From Trachythela sp. YZ-2020 (taxonomy: Eukaryota; Cnidaria; Anthozoa; Malacalcyonacea; Clavulariidae): a DNA stretch of 64,000 nt. Shown here piece by piece: positions 38,014-50,313 of the stretch (within the stretch, counting starts at the first letter, position 1; each line of letters opens with the position of its first letter). Both the position numbers and the translations under genes were made by a program. The notes beneath the pieces are model-generated. The model saw only the letters and a list, made by a program, of their open reading frames with translations, was not told the DNA's origin and made no database searches. Location of the stretch: the NCBI GenBank assembly GCA_016169945.1, contig JADLSH010000275.1, forward strand, positions 124,001 to 188,000, read 5' to 3'.

Positions 38014-39906
38014 GTTGGTATCATGACAATCATTTTTATAGCAACGTTAAGTGTATTAACTCGATTAAAGCCAAAAATGGAGCAATTTAATCAGCGATTT
38101 AGTTCCTTAGCCACGACTGGTTATATATACCGACAACGGTTGTAACAATTGAGCTTATTCATTGCGGCCTCGGGTTGATAATTAATTGTGCTACCGCAAT
38201 AAATTGGCACCTCGTTTTCATATCAAAATTTATATTGATTTCTACTCAAAAACGAGGTCAGAGGAAAGGCAATTTAAATGCGCAAAAAAGAATATATAAT
38301 CGGTATCAATCTATAATTATAAACTCTATTAAATGTCATTCCACATATGGTCTGGAAATTTGAAAAAACTTGAAAAATTAGAAAAAATTGGCTACGATTT
38401 TATGTTGCGATAAGTTCACCCTGCAGAAATCTAATTTTTGAATAAAGCTTTTTCATATTATTTCGACAGCACGATTGAGTAATTTGAAGAGATGTTGCTG
38501 AATTAGTTTTCTCCTTCGTGTTGCCCTCTCCTGCGCTTTTTGATACGGTTCTCCTCTGCAGAATGCTGAGCGAACATCTCGCTTTCGTATTCTTCTGCTG
38601 TCATCCAGATAGATTCACTCTTACCTTCTTGCGTAATTATCTAACTTTTGCTGCCTCGTTACTAGAGCTTTTTCGCTGAGAACAAGCTTTCATTTGAATC
38701 AGATTTCTCTTTCGTGAGCTGTGTTAACATCTCCACTAATTGTCTGGCCTATGTCGTACATATTAAATTCTGGCTGTCCGATCCATTTGTCGTCGTAAAT
38801 TTTTGATCGCCTCCGAAGATTCATGAATTTCATCTGCTTATGAGGTCGACTGCAATGTGTTGCATAATTCTTAAAGTTTTTCTTCAATGTAGCTTTCTAT
38901 TAAGAGCAACTCCTCGGCCATCAGATTTAGCGCGAAATTTTCTCACCAAGATTTACCCTCGTGTTGTTCGGGTTCTTGTTACTAGAACGTGATAAGTCAT
39001 GCTTAGGAACTAGAGTTCCTATTGGTTGCATTCCATAAGTAAATACCATGCATGACGATACGCGTCATGCTCTCAAACAATAAGAAAATTCATTACTTGA
39101 GGGAAACTAGCGATAAATATTCCAAGCAGGCGAGGGAATATTTGTGAAGTTCCGAGGGCGCTAGCCCGAGTTTCACCCGTTTTACCTGATTCGGTTAGTC
39201 TTTCAACTATTTCCAGGTATCCTAACCCCAAAATGTTGTAATTAATTAACTGTATCTTTCTCCTACACATAATGATTTGCAAACGGGACATTTTAATAGG
39301 ACCGAGGGCGTCAATACTGGAGGGATGGGAGACGAATCCCCATTTTTGGGGAGGGGATCAACATGTAATTATGCCCCCTACTTTTTTTCACTTTTGCATA
39401 TACGACATGTTCTGATCATCAGAATCTGTAAAGTCAAGTCTCTCCCCAAAGTGCTTGAAATGGCGTTTCTACATTTCATACCGCATACCCCCTAGCATAC
39501 CTGCGCATTCCCACTAGCGGCATGCGGCCTCAATAGACAATTTTGGAAAGGAAGATAGTACATGAAACTTCCTTAGTGCATGAGCAATGGGGCAATAACG
39601 AGGTTCATATTCCTCGGATAACAAAAGAGTCCGAGGCCATAATGACATTTTCAATGTTTTCACTCGCTACTCAAGAAAAGCAAAGCCTAATCGAATTGCA
39701 TTCACGACCAAACGCTTCGACATACCGGTCTAGTGTCGTCATAAGGCGCGATCTGAAGTCGCATCTTACCTCCTTATACACTCGAGGGATGCTGTCATTG
39801 TGGAGATACTCTTATGGCAAATAAACATGCATCATCATGCTTTGAATCGAATAAAGACATTTCTCTGAATTTATCCCATTATTATAACTTCTTTTTTATA
39901 TTTCAG
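38014..39906. other. Intron of the ABCC4-like pseudogene
   Basis: 1.9 kb without recognisable genes. 39300-39500 carries a GC-richer repeat-like stretch (GGGAGGGG...). Frames here are short and without resemblance. Confidence 0.4.
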
Positions 39907-40824
39907 TTATTGCTTCCGTGGCCATTCTGTATTCATTTCACAGTGCTATATATGTAGCAGCCGCGGTTCGTAGTGCTGTCGAGGTGCAAGCTCAGATGAC
40001 CTCTGCTGAAAGAATTCTCGCTTATACTGAAATTAAGCCAGAAAAGGACACGAGATCAGTGACCAACCACCTAAAGAGTGGCCAGCATTCGGCAGAATAG
40101 AGTTCAAGAATGTTTCTCTGGCATATTATGAAAATGGTCCTAAAGTTTTGAAAGATTTATCATTTCAAATCAATCGATCTGAAAAGATTGGTATCGTAGG
40201 GAGGACAGGTGCTGGTAAATCTTCTTTGGTCGCTGCTCTCATGAGAATTGCTGAAACTGAAGGAAGTATTATTATAGATAATTCGAATATTGCGTTTTTA
40301 AATCTCCAATCAACTCGTCAACGTATTTCTGTCATTTCTCAGTCTCCTGTACTATTTAACGGTTCTATCAGAGAGAACCTGAATCCAACAGGTGAACTCG
40401 ATGACTCGAAATATGGAAAGTTCTGGATCAGATGCAATTGAGTTTTCTAGTTGGAAGTCTTCCAAATAAGCTGGAAAATATATGCACTGGTGGTGGTTCA
40501 AATTTTAGTATTGGTCAACGACAGCTGTTCCATCTTGCAAGAGTTTTGTTAAAACGAAACAACATTATCGTTTTTGATGAAGCTACGGGCAAAGTAGACA
40601 AGAAAACTGCTGAACAAATTCAGAACGTTATTTATGGCGTGCTTAAAGATTGCACAATAATAATCATCTCGCATCGTATGGACACAATTCAGGAGTGTGG
40701 CAGAATTATGGTTTTAGACCAAGGTTCCATTGTTGAGTTTGATAAGCAACATGTTCTGCTTGACAAGAAGAACGGGTTCTTCGCGGAACTCGTAAAAATA
40801 GCAAATGAGGGCAAAATCTACTAA
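39907..40824 (+). pseudogene. ABCC4-like pseudogene, last TMD2 helix and NBD2, two frameshifts
   Basis: Acceptor ATTTCAG. Reads AVRSAVEVQAQMTSAERILAYTEI, then after a frameshift near 40065 the NBD2 entry (FKNVSLAYY), Walker A GRTGAGKSSL, Q-loop block ISQSPVLFNGSIREN. After a second frameshift near 40415-40435 it has a degenerate signature (FSIGQRQL), Walker B IIVFDEAT and the His-loop ISHRMDTI, and stops at 40822. Catalytic residues of NBD2 are conserved, so inactivation rests on the indels. Confidence 0.8.
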
Positions 40825-41072
40825 AATGGAACAAAACTCAAGCTAATTAATGATGTAACTTTAAACAGGTTTTTCAAACCTGAAAATTGTTAGTAGTTTT
40901 ATAATGTTATAATACAATTTTAGAAAGCTTGCAAAAATCACTATCCGGCCTTCGTGCCTGCAGGGCAAGCTAGTGCCCTTCTTATGAGGCGCATAACTTA
41001 TTCATGCATAGAGACTTTTATAATCTTTTACAGTTTTTATACAATAGTTAATAAATGTTTTATAAACTCTTA

Positions 41073-41455
41073 GGGAAGGGTCAAATATACGTTTCTACCA
41101 AAAATACGTCAATATGACGTCTGGGGGGAAGGGGGTTTATAGGCATGACGTATTCTTTCTCAAAATATACGCTTGAAAATACTGAATTAAACTCTGAATC
41201 TCATTTCATAACAAACCGCAAGTGTATGACAAAATGCGCAGTTGTATAAAGCAAAAGTGTCCTATAGTCCTTCCAGTTTCATGAGAAACGTTCATGCCTG
41301 TGCGCTATAATTAGTGTACTTTAAAAACAATACAGAATTTTTAATTATACAAATTATCCGCTATTACGGCCTGACTTTTGGGAGGGTGGGAGAGGGTCTT
41401 GTAAGAGACGTCATATTGACGTCTTTTTGGCAGAAACGTATATTTGACCCTTCCC
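41073..41455. mobile_element. Harbinger-like MITE
   Basis: Inverted ends of about 50 bp start GGGAAGGGTCAAATATACG and are flanked by TTA on both sides (41070-41072, 41456-41458), the 3-bp duplication of PIF/Harbinger elements. No coding sequence. Confidence 0.7.
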
Positions 41456-42052
41456 TTAGTGAATATTATATCTAAAATGTTTTTGAAAAATTCATTTTTA
41501 TATTACTGTCAAGATTTTTTTATCCAAGTGATTTGTATCATAGTTAAAATCACTCATCAGTGTTACTGATGCTTTGTCACATAAAACTAAGGATTATTCA
41601 AAGGCTTTTCATTACAAATCTTTCAGAATGGTAAAAATTAATTTAAAAAACCGTGCCAAATATCTTTGTTTTGTTTAGATCGTCGAATTTGCGTGGGAAA
41701 GTCCACGGACTTGCCACGCGTTTTTGACTCTCGTCCCGCGATCATCTCATATATGCATTACTCTAGTCTGTATGGAGCCTCCTTAACCTTGTCCAGTAGA
41801 TAAAGTCTGTTAGCAACTATTTGTCTATTTTCCAACTATTTTTCGCTCAAAATACTTCTCCTGTACTTCTATCTTTATGATAAGAAAATTGGCCCGATCA
41901 GAAACGTACAAAAGGTAAAAAAACCGCGAAAACTATGATTCCGTAATACAAATCTATAGTAAATTGGGACCTTTGAAGCGGGTGGCGCAGAACGAATGAC
42001 TTCCGGTTTCACTTTTCAACAACAGATGCGTTATCGAATCTATGTTCCGATC

Positions 42053-42177
42053 AGTGCGTAGGGTCCATGACATAATGGCGGACAACTTTGCATTCCGCTA
42101 TGTTTTCACATACCCGGGAGTAAATATCCGAGCGGAATTAGACCCTCGCACGGCACTTCGCGCCGTTAGCTCGGGGA
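42053..42177 (-). mobile_element. Helitron 5'-end remnant
   Basis: On the minus strand it begins TCCCCGAGCTAACGGCGCG after a host A-type site and matches the first ~120 bp of Helitron B (shared CCGAGCGGAATTAG, CATACCCGGG). Homology fades left of about 42053 and no CTAG end was located, so it is truncated or a divergent member. Confidence 0.55.
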
Positions 42178-42358
42178 TTATCCTAACGTTGGCAAGTAAA
42201 TCAAACTACCGCCAGATATACCTTGAAACAATCGAAAAATACTCGATATATTTTGAAAACTACGCGATAATAATAACAGAACTTAAATCTATTATAGTTT
42301 TTCTACATTCCAACAAGATTTTGGTAAAGAATATCGGTTCCAAAAACGATTAAAAAGC

Positions 42359-42699
42359 TTTGAAATACGAAAACACAATCTCATTGGGTGTCAGAAAGCC
42401 ATCAAAACAGCATAGCGGGGACAGTTTAACGATTCTATTTTTTGAAAAATATGGCAAGATAGTCGGAAGAAATAAGCGAACTAACAACACACAAAATAAC
42501 AGAAGAAAAATATATGAACTTACCAAAGGTAAACATCACTATTTGTATGCAGTATTTTTTGCTGCTGCCTTTCCATATCTTTCATCTCTTCCCCCATGAA
42601 ATTCAATAAAATATCTGTTTTGTTTTAGGCATACAAATGTATCCTGTTTTGACGGTTTTCTGACAGCCAACGATATTGTGTCATCGTATTTCAAAATAC
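42359..42699. repeat. Foldback element
   Basis: About 55 bp at 42359-42413 (TTTGAAATACGA...CATCAAAACAG) recurs inverted at 42640-42699 with roughly 80-85% identity by eye. Unique 230 bp between. Likely a MITE. Confidence 0.5.
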
Positions 42700-42706
42700 G
42701 CTGCTG

Positions 42707-42993
42707 TGTATTTTATTTTATTTTATTCAACTTCGCCTCAATGGCAGGGAGTCCACAACAGCGTCAGCCAATTACTGTGGCCCCATTGTTAGTTCCTAAG
42801 GGTTAGTATTAGAGGGAGGAAACCGGAGTACCCGGGGAAAACCCTCGAAGCACAGGAGAGAATCTCAACTTACATGCGTTATTTGAGCACACTGCCGATC
42901 TCATGCGAGTACCAACAGTGACCTCGACCTGTTGTGAAACAGGCTCAACTCAGTGGTAAGAGGCAGCGCGCTAACCGCTTCCGCCACCCGTAT
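42707..42993 (-). repeat. tRNA-derived SINE
   Basis: On the minus strand: a tRNA-like head with A-box-like GGAAGCGGTTAGCGCGC and B-box-like GGTCGAGGTCACTG. The body contains GGGTTTTCCCCGGGTACTCC (its complement GGAGTACCCGGGGAAAACCC is a repeat core seen widely in marine invertebrate genomes), and the tail is AAATAAAATAAAAT. Pol III-type promoter boxes are imperfect. Confidence 0.65.
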
Positions 42994-45150
42994 ATTTAGT
43001 ATAGTGGCAAGGGGGCATCCCGCATGTTGCCATAAAAAGATTGAACAAATTGCCAACAATTTTTCGTATTTTACTCCTTTAAAAAACGAACTTCAGTTGT
43101 TTTGTTTGCAAAAAAGTTGTTGGAATACAGTAAGACTATCATATATTTTAGTTCTGTTATTATTTTAGCGTAGTTTTTAAGATATTTCGAGTATTTTTCT
43201 TGTGTTTCAAGGCATATCTAGCGATACTTTGATTTACTTGTCTACCTTTACAGGAATAATTACAACTATAGTCTATATACTGTTACACTAATTACTATTC
43301 AGTGACGTACGTCGCCCCGTAAAAGGCAAGGAGAACTAAAGAATTGCATTATTTCAAGTAAATTTATCATATTTTCGTCATTTTCGACAAGGTAACAATA
43401 TTTTTTAATTATTAAATATTTGAATGTTTTAGTCCATTATTAAATAAACCAGCATAGCCATTGGATTGCCCATGCTACAGCAATGTTGATAAGAGCCATT
43501 TTCATTGTTAGCAAGCGAAATAACAGGCAGGTCAAAGGCGTGGTAATTCAAAATGTCTTTGTTCTTATTTGCTATTTTTAGTTTGAGTGACATTAAACTG
43601 ACTAATTGTCAACTCAAAATATCAGTGGAGGCTGGTCGCTTTATTTTGAAAACGGGAGTAATACATAGATATCTCATATACACTAGATAGCGCATCCCAC
43701 CCTGTCGGCGGGCGAAAATTGAAGCCTGATCGCAGTCGCAGTTTACGTGCGGTGGCCATATATGGTCGTTCCCACGGAGCGTGATAATTTGTATATTTTG
43801 TAATGCGGAAATGGACAAAGTTGACAATAAGTCTTCTTTTATGCAGTCATGTGTGGAACTTGTTGTAAATGATGCCAGATCGTTGAAGCTTCATATTGTG
43901 AATAACGTGTGGGCAAAATTTAATTATTTTCTTTGAAAATATCAATATTTGTCGACCGTATGAAGGGCGGCCATATGACAAACCCTATGGATAAACCATT
44001 GCAATTTTTCAACATTTTGCTGTTAAATATATCATGTTGTGGAATTAAGATTGTTGATGCATATTCATATAAATATAGTTCCACCAGTTCCAAATAAAAC
44101 ATTTTGAGCAAAATTGTAAATGTATTTGTAAATTCTTTTGTAAAAGACAGCAACATTGAAAAACATATTTTAGTCACAGTTTATCAATTTTTAAATGGCA
44201 AAAATAGTCAATATAAAACAATGACACCAAAAATGGTTCTTACTCCTTAGTATTTGTATATTTATTTACATACAACATACTGTATCATGCATTATTTTAT
44301 AGTTCCATGGAATCACATCAAGATTAAAATGTATTAGAAGCTAGAGAAGAATAATTGCAACTTTCTATTCGCAGGCAATATAACGTAATTGCTATTGTAT
44401 TATGTAAATGTACTTGATAATCAAACTTTCTAAAACCTTCAATGGTATGAATGCTTCAAATTATCTTTAATGTTTGATGTTAAGGAATATTTCTTTCTGT
44501 TGAGTCCTATGAGTACAAGACCTTTTGTTTTCAATTCAAGCAATCAAACTGCCAAATTACTGTAATTATTAATAACAGTAGGTCATTGATAATTTGGGAA
44601 ACCCTATTTTGTAATGACACACATTGCTTCTTGCATTATTGTATATTTTAAGATCAATGAAATAAACTGCTTGATGCACAGTAGATTTTATAATCTTAAA
44701 TATAGTTACATTCATTATTGTATGAATAATTATATTGTTATAATAAAATATTACTTTTGACTTTGTGTAATAGTGCTTTCTAATTCTTTGACTCATTCAA
44801 ATGCACAATGATTAAACTTTTCTAAAAAAATAAAATAAATTTGCAAGTACACTCAGGAATTGAAAACATGATTAAACTCTCAATTTTTGCCTTTTGAGTT
44901 TAGTGGTTAAAAAACCAGTTTTGGAGACTGTGGCATAGTTTTTTCCGTTTTGGCGCCAATTGTAATTAAATTGAATTAAACTCAGAAAATTTCATAGCAA
45001 TGGGAAAAGTTAGAGGTCCTCAGTGTTGTCGGTCCTGATGCAAAAAGTGTAAGAAGTGATAGTGAAGGGTCAAGTGACGAAGAATCAAAAATCAAAAGAA
45101 AACTTCCCAGGACATTTCATCAGTAAACAATTTATTTTTACAGTATACTA
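42994..45150. other. AT-rich intergenic region
   Basis: No gene, long repeat or element end was recognised. Frames are short and dominated by Ile/Phe/Tyr/Asn as expected for non-coding AT-rich DNA. A possible 5' exon of the THAP gene may lie around 45001-45060, unconfirmed. Confidence 0.35.
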
Positions 45151-45198
45151 TTTTATGGATTGAAACTAGACTTGTATTACATGATAAACATCCTTTAT

Positions 45199-45414
45199 AG
45201 ATTTCCTAAGGATAAAGTACGACGAAAACAGTGGATACAAAATATTCATCGAGAAAAGTGGTCACCCAAAACGCAGACGCTTATATGTTCGGACCACTTC
45301 AAAGAAAGTTACATCGATAGAACTGGGAATTTGGTCAGGATAAATCAGGACGCTGTACCAACTAGGTTTAAAATGTTTCCAGATCATCTAAAAAAGGCAT
45401 GTTATTATTATTAA
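45199..45414 (+). pseudogene. THAP domain exon of a P-element-type transposase gene
   Basis: After an acceptor-like CCTTTATAG the frame reads RFPKDKVRRKQWIQNIHREK, then LICSDHFKESY and the C-terminal AVPTRF (the AVPTxF box). This is a THAP zinc-finger minus its first Cys pair, which should be on an upstream exon not firmly located. THAP domains bind the transposon ends in P elements and act as DNA binders in domesticated relatives. Confidence 0.7.
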
Positions 45415-46085
45415 GTTCAGTTAGTTATTCATACATAGGACATTTTGACTATTTATGTCAACTACATTTCCATGCAATGGCCATGGTGATTAATAAAGTT
45501 GATTACCTTCAGGTTACAAAGGAACGTAAAACAAGATCAAAAACCACTCATGTACAGAAAGATCTTACTTCAGCACTTCAATCAACATCAATGCAGAGTT
45601 CAAGTCCTGCCAGAAGAGAAAAGTCCTTACAAAGTGAGCCTGATCAACACCAGTTTGGTATGCCACCAATCGAAGATCCTTCTTCCAGTGCTACCATAAG
45701 GGAAGAGTCTTTACCAAGCGAGCTTGATCAAAGCCAATCTAATCTGCCATCAATAGAAGATCCTTTGTCAAGCAAGAATGATCAAAACCAACCAAGTGTC
45801 CAGCCTTGCTATGAGAATGAAACAACAATGGAAATCAATTGCAATGAGACATCTCCAAACATTCCTCATCAGGACGTTCTAGCTGTATTCCTTCAAGACA
45901 CTGAATCGGTTCCAACAATCCCACTCCTGAAAGATAAATTAAAGAAGTCAGACAAGAAAATTGAAATGTTGAAGAAAAAGCTCAAATTGTCACAACAACG
46001 GTCACGTCGTCTGGAGAAAAAAGTTTTTTCGTTAAAAGAAGTTGTTAAGGAGCTTCGGGATAAAAACTTGATTTCCCCAAATTGA
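45399..46085 (+). pseudogene. Linker and coiled-coil part of the THAP transposase-like gene
   Basis: Low-complexity Ser/Pro/Gln region with repeats of LPSELDQSQSN-like units, then a leucine-zipper-like coiled coil at residues ~175-225 (LKDKLKKSDKKIEMLKKKLK). A TGA at 46083 cuts it from the catalytic part, which continues one frame over from 46102. The first ~35 residues are probably intron. Confidence 0.6.
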
Positions 46086-46101
46086 AGGAGTACCATTAGC
46101 A

Positions 46102-46893
46102 TTGATGAAAAGAGTCAAATCCAACAAAAAGTCTGGCAAAGGTCGTGTTTACTCACCGGAGCTCAAGTCTTTTGCATTAACACTTCAGTTTTATTCTGCT
46201 AAGGCGTATTCTTTTGTTAGAAAAACATTCAACCTTGCATTACCAAGTCAATCCCAAATTCGGATATGGTGCGGCAAAATTCCAGCTGATCCCGGATTCA
46301 CAAAGCCAGCATTTGATGCGCTGAAGTTAAAGGCAGCAGAATCCAAGGAAAACGGCAAGGAGGTTCTATGCTCTCTGATGTTAGACGAGATGTCCATAAA
46401 AAAGCATGTATCTTGGGATGGAAAAAAATATCAAGGGTACGTAGATCTTGGCAATGGAGCAGACGATGACTCCTTACCAATGGCAAAGGACGCTCTTGTC
46501 TTTATGGTCGTTAGTTTAAACAGTTCATGGAACGTACCATGTGGGTACTTTTTTACAGATGGGCTTAGTGGGAAAGAGCGCGAGAATCTTGTAAAAGTTT
46601 ACATTCAACGTCTTCACGATGTAGGAGTTCGAGTAACCTCAATAACGTGCGACGGACCATCATGCCATATTTGTATGTTGAGAGAACTTGGCCTCAGCAT
46701 AGATCTTTCCAACATGGTTACACAATTCATTCATCCTCAAGATCCCAAACTTCGAGTGTATGTGTTCCTGGATATTTGCCATATGTTGAAACTGGAGCGA
46801 AATACATTTGGAGAATGGGGTATTCTTGTTCGCAGGGATGGAGAAAAGATTCGTTGGCAATACGTAGTAGAAAGTAAATCCATAAGTTCATAA
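46102..46893 (+). pseudogene. P-element/THAP9-like transposase catalytic domain
   Basis: 263-codon frame with YSPELKSFALTLQFYSAKAY, FNLALPSQSQIRIW, LMLDEMSIKKHVSWDGKKYQ (first acidic residues), DALVFMVVSLN, TCDGPSCH and VFLDICHMLKLERNT (second Asp block). This is the RNase H-like fold of THAP9/P-element transposases. It is followed by a stop inside a small direct duplication (AGTAAATCCATAAGTTC occurs twice, 46873-46926). The GTP-binding insertion part is only partly present (46930-47030: ANELKLPEFQGCEATAAFI). Broken at both ends. Confidence 0.8.
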
Positions 46894-47054
46894 GTTCTAG
46901 AAGATGAAAGTAAATCCATAAGTTCAAGCGTGGCAGATGCATTAGAATACTGTGCAAATGAGTTAAAGCTACCTGAATTTCAAGGATGTGAAGCAACAGC
47001 GGCATTTATCAAGATGTTTGACATAGGAGGACTGACCGCTTATACCGTCATGCT

Positions 47055-48198
47055 TTGCGCCACACTATATTATCAAACGCGCCAGCATGCAAAGTGTCAT
47101 TTTCAAAGATGGACGCTTTGGGCGAACATGATCATGAAAGTCAAGCGGACATTTTTCAAGATTCGACTATTTTATACCTTCATTGTGTTGATACACAATA
47201 TCCATTACAGCTTAAAATTGCCGGATTACCACTATTGAGGATGGATGGTTATTTTTGTCACTTCAGCTTTATGAATTCGTTGTCAAATCGGCGAATTTGT
47301 ATTTTGCCAAACAGCGCTGAACTTCTAAGGAAAATCGATGGAGTAAATTCACCCTGTATTATAAATGTGACTTCCAGTGTTGTATTCAAGGTGAGTTACA
47401 TTTTATTTACTGTGTTTGTTCGCAATAAATAAAAAGGATATAAACGTTTATTTGATTTTGTATTTTGCCAGTGAGCTACAAAATGACAAATGGCATGTTT
47501 ATACTGCATTTTGTTTATTGGTGTCGCTCAAAAATTGATATTTAATCATATCTGCACTCACGACATACCCAATGCAAGTAATGTTAGAGTTTAAAAAATG
47601 ACTTATTGATATTAATTTAGTTTCACGAGGAGGATGTTGCTGGTCAATATGATGAAGTTCTGCTGATTTGGGATTTTGATGTTGATGTGCTTCTATCGAC
47701 CACTGCCGGACATACATGTAAGTGTTATAGACGAACAGGATGCTGATTTGGAACAGAATGACGAACAAGAACAGAATAATGATCTGGAACAGGATGAAGA
47801 ACAAGAGATCAATGATGCAGCACAATTTGCTGAATTGATATTCGTGAAAGGTACTACTTTTCATGGTCACTTCCAGGAAGCATTACATGCTTGCAAACAA
47901 TTACGTGAGTGAAGTGTCTCTCACTGCTGAGCCAGTTAACAAGCGTGATGAGAATGCCATAGTTGTGAAAGCTTTGCTGGGAATATGTAAACCAATTGGA
48001 TACATTCCAGCAAGGAAACTGCCAAAAGTGACAGATGCAGTGGGAAAAGGGGAAATAACATCAGTTGCATTAAACAAAGTAATATATAAATATATATATG
48101 CAGCTAAGGCCCACAGATATTTTGCAAAAATGTTAATTCTTAAAAGAAACAGATGGCTACCAGACAGTAAAACATATGAATACAATGATCCAATTTAA
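47055..48198 (+). pseudogene. HIRAN-domain-like gene, fragmented
   Basis: Pieces in several frames. 47055-47392 ends at a donor-like AAG|GTGAGT after KIDGVNSPCIINVTSSVVF. 47622-47705 and 47690-47830 read an acidic region (EQDEEQEINDAAQF). 47826-48198 reads AELIFVKGTTFHGHFQEALHAC, then one frame over VSLTAEPVNKRDENAIVV, KPIGYIPARKLPKV and RWLPDSKTYEYNDPI. The latter is the HIRAN pattern (small beta-barrel binding DNA 3' ends in HLTF). It lies directly downstream of the transposase fragment. Confidence 0.5.
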
Positions 48199-48690
48199 AG
48201 TGCTGCACTTAATATGATTTTTTCTTAATATTTGGGTGATTGGTTCATAGTGGATAATAAGAAATACAATCATGAAATTTTTATAGGAAAAAAGCTTACT
48301 ATATATTGATCAACTGTTTCACTGTCAGTGGTTGAGTACTTGTCGTTAATGGGTTAATAATTATCACTTATTTATTGATACCGAGGGAAACAGTGAGTTT
48401 TGTTGTGCCGAGACTGTCGATGTTTCCTGAGGCATAGCCGAGGGAAACATCGACGGCTGAGGGGCCACAAAACTCACCGTTTTCTGAGGTTTTAGTAAAT
48501 TTTTCAGGGGTCATTCTGTAAGATTTTGGACCGGTTGCCTCGTTCCAGAACAATGCACATTGTCCAATTGTAAAACAGGAAAATTGAACTCTGACACTTG
48601 GCATATAACAATAGAATATACTGTACAATTTGGCCTAATTAAATTTTTAAATATCATATGTACAATTTAAACAGCAATATTGACATCTTC
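48199..48690. repeat. Intergenic region with a short foldback
   Basis: 48378-48490 contains CGAGGGAAACA twice and an inverted GTGAGTTTTGT / ACAAAACTCAC pair, so it can fold; probably a small MITE. Nothing else recognised. Confidence 0.35.
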
Positions 48691-48970
48691 TTAAGGTGGT
48701 GGTGGTAGATAGTTTTCCGGCTTGTGGAAACTCTTGCGTATTGTTTTTCCATGTCTGGCAGGAAGGACAGATCGTGCGCAAACAAAAATAGATCTGTCTT
48801 CCCTTTGATTTACACGGAGGCGGTGCAGTCGAAGAGGGTGGTTCCTTTCAGTGACTTCCTTGTCATTAAACTCTGGCTTCTCGTCAAATGATGGGTATTC
48901 TTCTTTGTATCTGCCATTTAACGTGAAGTAGTGAAATGGCAGATTTTCATCCATCCTCTTGGTGAATTCC
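48691..48970 (-). CDS. Last exon of an unidentified minus-strand gene
   Basis: Acceptor-like CTTTTGCAG on the minus strand at 48971, then EFTKRMDENLPFHYFTLNGR and a basic C-terminus ending LPPPP. It joins naturally to the exon at 49042. I recall similar proteins, with a PRAxxTDDxExFF block, from cnidarians and possibly related to mobile elements, but do not know the function. Confidence 0.5.
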
Positions 48971-49041
48971 CTGCAAAAGTTATGTCTAATATAAAATACT
49001 GTACTTATCTTGATCTAATTTTATTACCTTTTTATCAATTA

Positions 49042-49270
49042 CCTGACAGCACTAGGCCAATACTCCTTGAATTGTTTAAGGGTAAAAATTGTCCCTATAT
49101 TTCGGTGAACAATACCAAAAAATGTTTCCAAATCATCAGTCCCACCAGCCCGTGGATGCTCTGGATAGCCAATATCGATGATCTCTCGGCGTCTGTATTC
49201 CTGACTCTCGATGTTACTGGTGATTTCTATAACAGTTTCCCGTGAGAAATATATTATATTTTCAACAGGC
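49042..49270 (-). CDS. Internal exon of the same minus-strand gene
   Basis: Minus-strand frame with SRETVIEITSNIESQEYRRR, then HPRAGGTDDLETFFGIVHRN and TLKQFKEYWPSAV. Donor CAG|GTAATT at about 49042. The upstream boundary is uncertain. The acidic TDDLE block may be part of an active site, but this is a guess. Confidence 0.5.
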
Positions 49271-49381
49271 CTAGAATGATAGCAGGAGATCAGACAACAA
49301 ATTGTCAAACAATTTTCAAGTAAAATCACTACTTGTGTAGGAATGAACAATCAGTATAATTTATGATAATAGCTTCATATA

Positions 49382-49816
49382 TACAGGGTGTATCAAAAAA
49401 ACTGCAAATACCATAATTTGTATGCACGAGATCATACATTAGAATTTCAATGGCTGTGCAAATAATTACGCTTCTGGGATTTGAAAATACGTTTCCACGT
49501 GCAGTACTATCAAAATAAGCACACAAAGTGAATTAAAATTAGTTCGATTACGAATGGCTCAGCTAACAACAGAGCAAAGAGTATTTCTTGTTTTAAAGTA
49601 CGCCCAAACTCAAAACTCGACAGCAGTCATTCGTAAACTGAGCCATTCGTAATCTAACTCATAAGTTTAATTCACTTTGTGTGCTTGTTTTGATACCCCT
49701 GGGAAACGTATTTTCAAATCCCAGAAGCGTAATTATTTGCACAGCCATTGAAATTCTAATGTATGATCTCGTGCATACAAATTATGGTATTTGCAGTTTT
49801 TTTGATACACCCTGTA
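49382..49816 (+). mobile_element. Mariner-like MITE with DUF4817 remnant
   Basis: Inverted ends of ~115 bp start CAGGGTGTATCAAAAAAAC and are flanked by TA. The interior holds MAQLTTEQRVFLVLKYAQ, the first residues of the same transposase domain as at 2515, then is cut. It lies in an intron of the minus-strand gene. Confidence 0.75.
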
Positions 49817-49821
49817 GAGAA

Positions 49822-49956
49822 TAATACATGGGTGCGCGGAAATACCAGATTTATTTCGAGTGTTGAACAGGATATCTCACGAGTGAGCGCAGCGAACGAG
49901 TGAGATATCATGTTCAACACGAGAAATAAATCTGGTATTTCCAAGCATCCATGTAT
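49822..49956. repeat. Long hairpin element
   Basis: Arms of ~55 bp (GGAAATACCAGATTTATTTC and its complement, then GAACAGGATATCTCAC / GTGAGATATCATGTTC) surround GAGTGAGCGCAGCGAACGAG. The whole can form a long stem. Followed at 50044-50095 by a second hairpin with TCACGTGTGAGATTATC units. Confidence 0.6.
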
Positions 49957-50228
49957 TTTTCTGTTTATTATATAAAGGACAGTCTTTTCGAACAAAATAA
50001 AATAAAATAAAATATCCATTTTAATAAACTTCAAAAGCGATAATTTTCACGTGTGAGATTATCATAAATAATCTCACGTGTGAGATTATCAGTTTTATCA
50101 GTCCTCGAAATCTCTATAAAGCACTATACTTTATATAATAAAAGTGATTAATATGCACTTATGTAATTCTGTATAAAATAGGATCCGAGTAAGGACACTA
50201 TAACTTGTCTATCAGAGAAGGATATACT

Positions 50229-50312
50229 TACTTGTTAATGTCAACCAAAGATAAATCGTAGCCATCTTTGTACCAAGGCATCCACACTTCCAAAATGTAA
50301 TTTAACATTTGA
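50229..50312 (-). CDS. Upstream exon of the minus-strand gene
   Basis: Minus strand: MLNYILEVWMPWYKDGYD then SLVDINK before the donor AAG|GTAAGT at 50232. Fits as the exon before 49042-49270 by frame and by the WYKDG block I associate with the same family. Its 5' boundary is not clear. Confidence 0.4.
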
Positions 50313-50313
50313 T

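Noticed and set aside
6148..40824. All frameshifts explained by sequencing error
   Set aside because: Not excluded, but the two 1209-bp copies and the 1.66-kb outer arms agree almost perfectly, so the local consensus error rate seems low; nonsense substitutions at 6646 and 29471 are also unlikely indel errors.
42900..42993. Functional tRNA gene on the minus strand
   Set aside because: The cloverleaf could not be completed and the head is joined to a SINE body with an A-rich tail.
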